Assembly (NCBI GenBank): GCA_028289305.1
Contig: JANQQO010000070.1
Location: 1-12,146, forward strand
Origin: Rickettsiales bacterium
GTDB taxonomy: Bacteria > Pseudomonadota > Alphaproteobacteria > Rickettsiales > JANQQO01
Direction: 5' to 3'
Length of the DNA: 12,146 nt
Shown here: positions 6,904-12,146 of the stretch, in pieces
Numbering within the stretch: the stretch's first letter is position 1
Layout of the letters: every line of letters starts with the position of its first letter
Translations under genes and position numbers: made by a program
The notes under the pieces: model-generated
What the model was told of the DNA's origin: nothing
What the model saw: only the letters and a program-made list of their open reading frames with translations
Database searches by the model: none

Positions 6904-9900
6904 GAGCCGTGGCGGCGCTGCCAATATTGCGTGATGCCGGACGTATTCCAGCCATAGCTGATATTATGCGGTGGGCCTTCGGCTGCAACGGTGAGCGGTG
7001 CAGAGGGGCGATCTAGATCCGTGCCCATATAAAGATCGAGCTTGGAATTGATATTAAGCTGCCATTCGGGGATGTTGAAACTCCCCTTGAAACTGCCTTG
7101 CTTGAGCAGCGGGTGGGTGAGCGTGATGTCTTTAAAACTGGCGATACCCTGCTCGATCATGATTTTACCGGAAGAGTAATCCAGCGGGGTTTCTTCACTG
7201 GTGTTGATGAGGTTATCGTTCACGAACGCATAGACCGCACCGCGCTCCGTGATGGAATCGGTTTCAAAGGCGATTTTTTTCAGATCAATATTGGGTAGCT
7301 TGAGCCCGCTAGAGGTGAAAGAGATATCGCCTTTTAGGCCAGACACCCAGGCGCGCTGATTGGTACCGGAGGTGGAAAGCCGGCCGCTGAGGCTCGCACG
7401 CCCTGCAGAGAGCGAGCGATTGCCGAAGAGCTGATTAAGCAGCTCGGGTAGATCGCCGTTATTGAGGGAATAGGTGGCGCTGATGGTTGGAGAACGAATG
7501 CCGAACACGGCTTTGATATCCGCAGCGCCATCGAAGGCCTTGGTGCGGAAGCTATCAATTTTGAGGGTGTTTTTATCAATACTGCCCTGGATGGTGGCAT
7601 CTTGCATCTGCACATGGCCATGGGTGAGCGCATCAGCTTTTAGCGTGAAGGCAGTGTTGGCCACACCGAGGCGGGTGAGGAAAACATCTTGCTCAGACCA
7701 GACGGGATTAATGCGTATCGCATTGGGTTCTGTGGACACGGGCTCTCCACCGAAAAGGAAGGCGGTGTTCAACCGCTTTGCCTGTGCAGCGATGGTGATT
7801 TGTGGGGTGAGCTCTTCAGTATTGACGGTGGCTTTGATGCTCATCGCAGCATCATCACCCTCAAAGCTGAGCTGCTTGATATCGACGAGTTTAGGAGTGA
7901 CGAGGGCAACGAGATTCACACCCGTGTAGCGATTGCCACGATAGGTGAGCTCGTTTGCTCTAAACGAGATGCCGAGCTTTTCTGCGATGTCTTTAAGCTG
8001 GCGGAGTTGGTCAAACTGCTTGAGATCATTCGCAAGCGTTACCTCATCCGCAGGGGCGGAGAAAAAATCTTCCGGAAGCAGGGTGAGGTCGATATAACGA
8101 TCCAGATCTAAGCGCGAGAGGCGAATGGCGGAATTAGCAGCCGAGGTCTCGCCTTTTATTAGCGCAGCTTGAGCGACAAGCTCGGTATCGTCAATCTGCG
8201 CCTTAAGGCGGCGCAGCGTAGTTTTATCTTTCTCAAAAATAATAGTGCCATCCAGCGCGAAAGTGTTGAGCACACCTTCTTTCAGCGATGGTGTTTTGAC
8301 CTCGAGCCAGGTGAGCAACGGCATGAGCTGCTGCCCCTCTAGCTGGAAGGTGCTTTCAAAACGCTGCTCTGGTGTGCCGGGGGCGTGGTAATTACCGGAC
8401 ACGGTGACAGCACTCTGGCCGGGCAGTTCTTTAGCAGTAAGATTCTTAATAAAGAGGGTATCATGACCAATAGTGCCATCAAACCGCACATCGCGCACAG
8501 TGTGATCTTTGAGCGATAATGACGCGAATGTGGCATCTAACCCCAGGGTGAGATTTTTCGTGATATCAAGCGGGGCGGATTCTTCGCGCTTAGGTAGATT
8601 TTCTGCTGCAGGAGATGGCGGCGCTAAATCTGCTGCGCTGGCGATAGCAAATTTGCTGAAAGAAAGCTGGGCATTGATCGTAGATGGGTCTTCAGCGCTC
8701 CAGGTGATACCCCCCTCCCCCTCTATATTATTAGAGGTGATGATGAGATCGCTGATAGCAAGGGAGGTATCGGTATATTCCAGACCACCCTTGATGCGCG
8801 CAGTTTCTTCTGCAAGACCAGAAAAGGTGGTGTATGGGAAGGTGGTGGGGTTAATGCCCAGGAAGGTGAGCAGCGGCCTTATCGAGCGGGATAGTTCGGC
8901 ATTTACCGCACCGCGTATGTTCTGCCCTTCTTCACTGCGCGTCATATCTCCTTTAAAAGAAAGCTGCGACGTACCGCTGGTGAGTGTGGCTTCTAGTGGG
9001 CTGGTGCCAGCAGCCGTGTTGCCTAATTGCATGGTAAAACCAATATCAGCACCAGGCTCTGAGAGCGTGCCCGTTGCGGCAAACGGCCCATGTGCGCTCT
9101 CCGCAGTGATGGTGGCGCGATCAATACGCAGGGCTCTCTGCGAGGGCGCTTCTGCTGTGCCTGAGCTATAGGTGACAGTGGCACGATCGATATCGAGCTG
9201 GTTCACCGCAAAATAAGGCGGAAAATTGCCAACAAATTCAGCAAAGGCCTGATCTCCCCTGAGCTCCCAGTTAGGCGGCGTTTCTTCCAGATCTTCGAGG
9301 TTAAGAAGTACGTTATGCGCCGTGAGGTGAGAGATTTTAACCTGGCCTTGGAGCAGCAAGAGGAGTGATATATCTGCGTAGAGTGTTTTGATGACCAGCA
9401 TATCCTCAGCAGCGCTGCCAGCGGTATTTTTTAAGCGAATATCATAGGCACGGAATTGTGGCTTGGGGAACACGCTAATCTCAATATCGTCACTCATGGA
9501 GAGATCGCGGCCGGTGAGCGCCTTTACCTCATCGATGAACTCTTGGCGCTGCTGTTTCCAATCAATCACGAAGGGAAGTGCATAAAAAGCGCCGGCACCG
9601 AGAATCGCTAAAAATAGGATGAGCTTTATGAGAAAACCAAAAAACCCACCGCCGCGTTTTTTCTTTGCTCCTTCTGGAATAAGTGGGTTATCTGCCTTAA
9701 GGCCCAGCGAGGCTGTATCTGGCACTTCTGATGTGTGTATATCTGTATCAGGAGGCGTTTCTGGGGCGAGTAATTCTTCTGCAGAAGACGAGGGGGTTAA
9801 ACTCTCCATATCTTCCGGAACGATATCTGCAGGACCAGAGGTGGGTTCTACCTCACTCCAGGAGGAGGGAACGGTATTTTCTTCAGGCGTATTTTTATTT

Positions 9901-10037
9901 GAGGGATCGGGCGGCGACTCCAAATCTTCCGGCATGGAAGAGAGGTCATCCAGATCCGGCAGAGATGTTTCCTCCGGCGCAGGAGTATCCTCTTCCTGGA
10001 AAGGGTTTTGGGTCTTTTTATTATCGCCGTCGGACAA
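6891..10037 (-). CDS. AsmA family protein
   Basis: This 1048-residue inner-membrane-anchored protein belongs to the AsmA family. Such proteins have a long beta-rich periplasmic body and are linked to outer-membrane biogenesis and phospholipid transport between membranes. Residues 1-124 are acidic and Pro/Ser-rich. KKKR (125-128) precedes a single transmembrane helix (about 131-156), with the basic cluster placing the N-terminus in the cytoplasm. The AsmA N-terminal pattern follows: ALTGRDLSMSDDIEISVFPKPQFRAYDIRLKN (about 173-204). A long repetitive body runs to an AsmA C-terminal-like region (LPELLNQLFGNRSLSAGRAS, then GLKGDISFTSSGLKLPNIDL). The start is TTG, chosen because GGAGG lies 5 nt upstream and no other start fits the frame there. 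The long cytoplasmic extension is unusual: AsmA proteins generally begin close to the anchor. The stop overlaps the right direct repeat. The specific paralogue (AsmA, TamB-like, YhdP-like) is not settled, though the N-terminus favours AsmA. Confidence 0.88.
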   Translation of the reverse strand: MSDGDNKKTQNPFQEEDTPAPEETSLPDLDDLSSMPEDLESPPDPSNKNTPEENTVPSSWSEVEPTSGPADIVPEDMESLTPSSSAEELLAPETPPDTDIHTSEVPDTASLGLKADNPLIPEGAKKKRGGGFFGFLIKLILFLAILGAGAFYALPFVIDWKQQRQEFIDEVKALTGRDLSMSDDIEISVFPKPQFRAYDIRLKNTAGSAAEDMLVIKTLYADISLLLLLQGQVKISHLTAHNVLLNLEDLEETPPNWELRGDQAFAEFVGNFPPYFAVNQLDIDRATVTYSSGTAEAPSQRALRIDRATITAESAHGPFAATGTLSEPGADIGFTMQLGNTAAGTSPLEATLTSGTSQLSFKGDMTRSEEGQNIRGAVNAELSRSIRPLLTFLGINPTTFPYTTFSGLAEETARIKGGLEYTDTSLAISDLIITSNNIEGEGGITWSAEDPSTINAQLSFSKFAIASAADLAPPSPAAENLPKREESAPLDITKNLTLGLDATFASLSLKDHTVRDVRFDGTIGHDTLFIKNLTAKELPGQSAVTVSGNYHAPGTPEQRFESTFQLEGQQLMPLLTWLEVKTPSLKEGVLNTFALDGTIIFEKDKTTLRRLKAQIDDTELVAQAALIKGETSAANSAIRLSRLDLDRYIDLTLLPEDFFSAPADEVTLANDLKQFDQLRQLKDIAEKLGISFRANELTYRGNRYTGVNLVALVTPKLVDIKQLSFEGDDAAMSIKATVNTEELTPQITIAAQAKRLNTAFLFGGEPVSTEPNAIRINPVWSEQDVFLTRLGVANTAFTLKADALTHGHVQMQDATIQGSIDKNTLKIDSFRTKAFDGAADIKAVFGIRSPTISATYSLNNGDLPELLNQLFGNRSLSAGRASLSGRLSTSGTNQRAWVSGLKGDISFTSSGLKLPNIDLKKIAFETDSITERGAVYAFVNDNLINTSEETPLDYSSGKIMIEQGIASFKDITLTHPLLKQGSFKGSFNIPEWQLNINSKLDLYMGTDLDRPSAPLTVAAEGPPHNISYGWNTSGITQYWQRRHGSPTP

Positions 10038-10040
10038 GCA

Positions 10041-10047
10041 CTCCTCC
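10041..10047 (-). promoter_or_regulatory. Ribosome binding site supporting the TTG start of the AsmA gene
   Basis: Reading the minus strand, GGAGGAG spans these bases and TTG follows after TGC. The GGAGG core is 5 nt from the TTG. The nearby GTG at 10042-10040 is out of frame. This is a strong site and decides an otherwise uncommon start codon. Confidence 0.7.
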
Positions 10048-10085
10048 CTTTTTTAGGAAATAGTACGGCACACAACACGTACCAA

Positions 10086-10102
10086 CCTCCCCGCGCGGGA
10101 GG
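10086..10102. other. GC-rich hairpin in the AsmA gene leader
   Basis: CCTCCC (10086-10091) and GGGAGG (10097-10102) are perfect arms around a CGCGC loop. On neither strand does a T-run follow, so a standard intrinsic terminator is not supported. It lies between the b561 stop and the AsmA start on the minus strand. It could block RNA decay, end transcription imperfectly or shape the leader. Confidence 0.45.
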
Positions 10103-10128
10103 ATAGCCTAAATGTCTGCAAAGTGCAA
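10100..10128 (-). promoter_or_regulatory. Weak candidate promoter of the AsmA gene
   Basis: On the minus strand TTGCAC (10128-10123), a 17-nt spacer and TATCCT (10105-10100) fit sigma70 spacing. The -10 overlaps one arm of the GC-rich hairpin. This is a match by eye only. Confidence 0.3.
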
Positions 10129-10177
10129 ACGCTATAGGAAGGAATGTGCACTATATCTAATGGGGTATGACCGCGCC

Positions 10178-10708
10178 TTATAACATTTTATGCAGCACAT
10201 CGTTTTCTTTTTTATCTAAAAAGCGGTGTTTCAACGCACCCGCGATGTGCAGCACCACGATAGCGAGCAGTGTATAGGCCAAAATAGCGTGCCACTCATT
10301 CGCCAAAGCGCCAAGCTCCTTATTTTCAGGAAATAGCATAGGCATGGAGATACCAAAAAGGGAAACGCCATAGCCATAACTATTCGACATCAGCCACCCC
10401 ATCAACGGAACCGCAAGCATCATTATATAGAGGAGGTAATGCGCACCATGGGCAAGTTTGCGCACCGTGCTGGGAATGCCCTCAGGCGTTGGCGGAATAT
10501 GTGAGCGTTGACGAACCGCAAAGCGCACAACCAGTAGTAGTAAAACTAAAACACCAAAGGATTTATGCAGACTATATAGGTCGCCTCGAAAGCTTACCGT
10601 GTTATCGAGCCCCTCCATATACCAGCCTACGCCGATAAGCCCGAGGATGGCAAGCGCCATAGCCCAGTGTAACACCCTCATAAATAACGAATATTTCTCA
10701 TTTTTCAT
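10178..10708 (-). CDS. Cytochrome b561 family membrane protein
   Basis: This is a 176-residue b-type cytochrome of the bacterial b561 (YodB/CybB) family, integral inner-membrane electron carriers that oxidise quinol or pass electrons to partners. Four hydrophobic segments are visible (about 10-30, 48-65, 88-108, 140-160). Conserved histidines sit where the family places its haem ligands: H14 (RVLHW), H48 (SLHKSFG), H87/H90 (LAHGAHY), H140 (NEWHA) and H154 (VLHIAGALKH). The opening YSLFMRVLHWAMALAI and the ending VLHIAGALKHRFLDKKENDV are characteristic. Length is normal. The ATG has AGAGG 6 nt upstream. It is divergent from nrdA across a 332-bp gap and lies 140 nt upstream of the AsmA gene on the same strand. 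Its donor and acceptor cannot be told from the window. Confidence 0.9.
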   Translation of the reverse strand: MKNEKYSLFMRVLHWAMALAILGLIGVGWYMEGLDNTVSFRGDLYSLHKSFGVLVLLLLVVRFAVRQRSHIPPTPEGIPSTVRKLAHGAHYLLYIMMLAVPLMGWLMSNSYGYGVSLFGISMPMLFPENKELGALANEWHAILAYTLLAIVVLHIAGALKHRFLDKKENDVLHKML

Positions 10709-10890
10709 GATACACCTCTCATAATGCGGTTTTTCACACCCATATGGTTAATTTTGCTTTACCTGACGAAAAGTTACATCTAGAATCCTCCGTTACCTCT
10801 TATAGGATAAAAAAACAAGAAAATAAAAAAATACTGCTATCTCAGTGTGTTAGCGGCAATGGTTGCCCCTCCCATATGAGACGGCTAAAA

Positions 10891-10938
10891 ACACTATATG
10901 TTGTAGTTGGCGATGGTTGTAAACACAATATATGCAAT
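10891..10938 (+). promoter_or_regulatory. Tandem NrdR-box-like sites ahead of nrdA
   Basis: NrdR represses ribonucleotide reductase genes by binding paired boxes of consensus acaCwAtATaTwGtgt. Box 1 (10891-10906, ACACTATATGTTGTAG) agrees at 13 of 16 positions. Box 2 (10923-10938, ACACAATATATGCAAT) matches the first 11 positions and is degenerate afterwards. The gap is 16 bp, so the boxes repeat at 32 bp, the three-turn spacing expected for NrdR. Location upstream of nrdA makes the reading strong. Confidence 0.75.
10907..10934 (+). promoter_or_regulatory. Putative nrdA promoter overlapping NrdR box 2
   Basis: TTGGCG (10907-10912), a 16-nt spacer and TATATG (10929-10934) form a sigma70-like candidate whose -10 lies inside NrdR box 2, as expected for repression by promoter occlusion. 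A rival pairing, TTGTAA with TTAGAT slightly downstream, cannot be excluded. Confidence 0.4.
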
Positions 10939-11027
10939 TTTAGATGCATTTTTCTATTTACACCGAGGCCAGTGATTCGTACAATCAGGACCATGAGCAT
11001 GACGCTTTTTGCACAAAATATCCAGGT

Positions 11028-11032
11028 AGGAG
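11028..11032 (+). promoter_or_regulatory. Ribosome binding site of nrdA
   Basis: AGGAG lies 8 nt before the ATG at 11041. In-frame ATGs at 10993 and 10999 lack a well-placed site, which favours 11041. Confidence 0.6.
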
Positions 11033-11040
11033 AAGAAACA

Positions 11041-12146
11041 ATGGTACATGTAGACGTACACGACACTGGAGAGGCGCACAAAGTGCGCAAGGATCCCTCA
11101 CGAGATGCCCATCTCAGCGATTTTGGTAAAGCCGTATTGCAGGACCGCTATTTGCTGCCCGGCGAGACGTATCAGGATTTATTCGCGCGCGTAGCGGAGT
11201 ATTACAGCGATGATGCGGCGCATGCGAATCGGCTTTATGATTATATTAGCCGCCTATGGTTTATGCCTGCCACGCCGATTTTGAGCAATGGTGGCACGGA
11301 TCGTGGCTTGCCTATTTCTTGTTTTTTGAATGAAACGGAAGACAGTTTGAAAGGGATTGTCGATCTGTGGAATGAGAATGTGTGGCTGGCCGCGCGCGGT
11401 GGCGGTATTGGCAGCTATTGGGGTAATTTACGCTCGATTGGCGAAACAGTACGCGGGAATGGAAAAACCTCAGGTGTGATCCCGTTTATGCGCGTGCAGG
11501 ATTCACTGACGCTAGCGATTTCACAAGGCTCACTGCGACGCGGGAGCTCGGCGGTGTACCTGCCCATCGATCACCCGGAGATTGAAGAGTTTATTGAAAT
11601 TCGGCGGCCTACGGGCGGTGACCCAAATCGCAAAACGCTGAATATTCACCATGGCGTGGTGATTACCGACGAGTTCATGCAGGCTGTGGAGAATGATGAG
11701 CCGTGGGAGCTCTTAAGCCCGAAAGATAGGAATATCGTCTCGATTGTGAATGCACGTGAGCTGTGGATTAAGCTGCTGACCGCGCGTATTGAGACGGGCG
11801 AGCCTTATCTGCTGTTTATCGATAATGTGAATCGTGCGATTCCTGAGCATCATAAAAAGCTGGGACTCAGTGTGAAGATGTCGAATCTGTGTAGCGAGAT
11901 CACGCTACCAACAGGGCCAGATCATCTCGGTAATTCACGTACGGCGGTATGTTGCCTCTCTTCGCTAAACCTAGAGAAATACGAAGAGTGGGAAAAAGAA
12001 CCGCTGTTTATCAAAGACATCATGCGCTTTTTGGATAATGTGCTAGAAGATTTTATTAATAACGCACCAGAAAGTATGGATAAAGCCGCATATTCTGCAA
12101 TGCGTGAACGCAGTGTGGGGCTCGGCGTGATGGGCTTCCACTCCTT
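11041..12146 (+). CDS. nrdA: Ribonucleoside-diphosphate reductase large subunit, 5' part
   Basis: The catalytic alpha subunit of class I ribonucleotide reductase makes dNDPs from NDPs with a radical supplied by the beta subunit (NrdB). The window holds 368 codons and ends before the stop. Seen are the redox cysteine in GLPISCFLNE (C94), the Gly-rich ARGGGIGSYWGN (118-129) and the catalytic trio N282-C284-E286 in MSNLCSEITLP. The partner cysteine is at C304 (or C305) in AVCCLSSLNL. These correspond to C225, N437, C439, E441 and C462 of E. coli NrdA. The protein enters the barrel region after only about 30 residues, so the usual N-terminal ATP-cone for activity control is absent. The start at 11041 is set by its Shine-Dalgarno; in-frame ATGs at 10999 and 10993 would add MSMTLFAQNIQVGEET, which cannot be fully dismissed. 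Two NrdR-like boxes lie upstream. The C-terminal redox tail and any nrdB lie beyond the window. Confidence 0.93.
   Translation, partial: MVHVDVHDTGEAHKVRKDPSRDAHLSDFGKAVLQDRYLLPGETYQDLFARVAEYYSDDAAHANRLYDYISRLWFMPATPILSNGGTDRGLPISCFLNETEDSLKGIVDLWNENVWLAARGGGIGSYWGNLRSIGETVRGNGKTSGVIPFMRVQDSLTLAISQGSLRRGSSAVYLPIDHPEIEEFIEIRRPTGGDPNRKTLNIHHGVVITDEFMQAVENDEPWELLSPKDRNIVSIVNARELWIKLLTARIETGEPYLLFIDNVNRAIPEHHKKLGLSVKMSNLCSEITLPTGPDHLGNSRTAVCCLSSLNLEKYEEWEKEPLFIKDIMRFLDNVLEDFINNAPESMDKAAYSAMRERSVGLGVMGFHS

Larger units (their letters stand above)
10709..11040. other. Divergent intergenic region between the b561 gene and nrdA
   Basis: No gene is supported here. The half near the b561 gene contains an A-rich stretch (about 10809-10831) and a small hairpin, GGCAA (10855-10859) facing TTGCC (10863-10867). 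I see no convincing promoter for the b561 gene. The half near nrdA holds two NrdR-like boxes and the nrdA promoter candidate. An open frame runs from an ATG at 10876 into nrdA, but its predicted residues look like non-coding AT-rich DNA. Confidence 0.6.

Noticed and set aside
8509..9171. 220-codon open frame on the plus strand
   Set aside because: It lies wholly antisense to the AsmA gene, is Ser/Val-rich without recognisable motifs and has no good ribosome binding site.
10876..11040. In-frame upstream extension of nrdA
   Set aside because: It would cross both NrdR-like boxes and the promoter candidate, and the encoded residues resemble no reductase N-terminus. A smaller extension from 10993 or 10999 remains possible.
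10842..11090. 82-codon minus-strand frame in the nrdA upstream region
   Set aside because: It overlaps the regulatory boxes and the nrdA start, has no motif and no clear ribosome binding site.
1..12146. A new multi-gene system, CRISPR array, transposon or prophage
   Set aside because: Every large gene but one belongs to a known housekeeping family, and no regularly spaced repeats, integrase or transposase are present.

Overview
The window looks like chromosomal DNA from an alphaproteobacterium of moderate GC, and most of it is housekeeping. The evidence is the order SRP RNA - dnaX - ybaB, a DnaX C-terminus of the alphaproteobacterial type, ftsK followed directly by lolA, and a large AsmA-family protein. 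Genus cannot be named from the sequence alone. No transposase, phage gene, CRISPR array, tRNA or rRNA was found.

Layout. (1) 1-136 holds an imperfect palindrome of about 76 bp downstream of ybaB. (2) 137-2339 on the minus strand is one likely transcription unit read right to left: the 4.5S-type SRP RNA (ffs), dnaX with a GTG start, and ybaB. recR, often next to ybaB, does not follow. (3) About 2340-2483 is a divergent promoter region. (4) 2484-5916 on the plus strand is a tight cluster: ftsK, lolA (14-nt overlap) and a yajQ-family gene (9-nt gap). (5) 5951-6814 on the minus strand is an unrecognised two-helix membrane protein of lower GC than its neighbours. It is bracketed by imperfect direct repeats that touch the stop codons of yajQ and the AsmA gene. 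(6) 6891-10037 on the minus strand is a 1048-residue AsmA-family protein with a TTG start and a 124-residue acidic, proline-rich segment before its membrane anchor. (7) 10178-10708 on the minus strand is a cytochrome b561-type membrane protein. (8) 10709-11040 is a divergent regulatory region carrying two NrdR-box-like sites 32 bp apart. (9) 11041 to the window end is the 5' part of a class I ribonucleotide reductase large-subunit gene (nrdA), cut off by the window.

Functional sense. DnaX, YbaB, FtsK and NrdA belong to DNA replication, chromosome handling and dNTP supply. SRP RNA, LolA and AsmA belong to membrane and envelope biogenesis. I see no clear new multi-gene system. The least explained item is the repeat-bracketed gene at 5951-6814; the best regulatory signal is the NrdR box pair ahead of nrdA.
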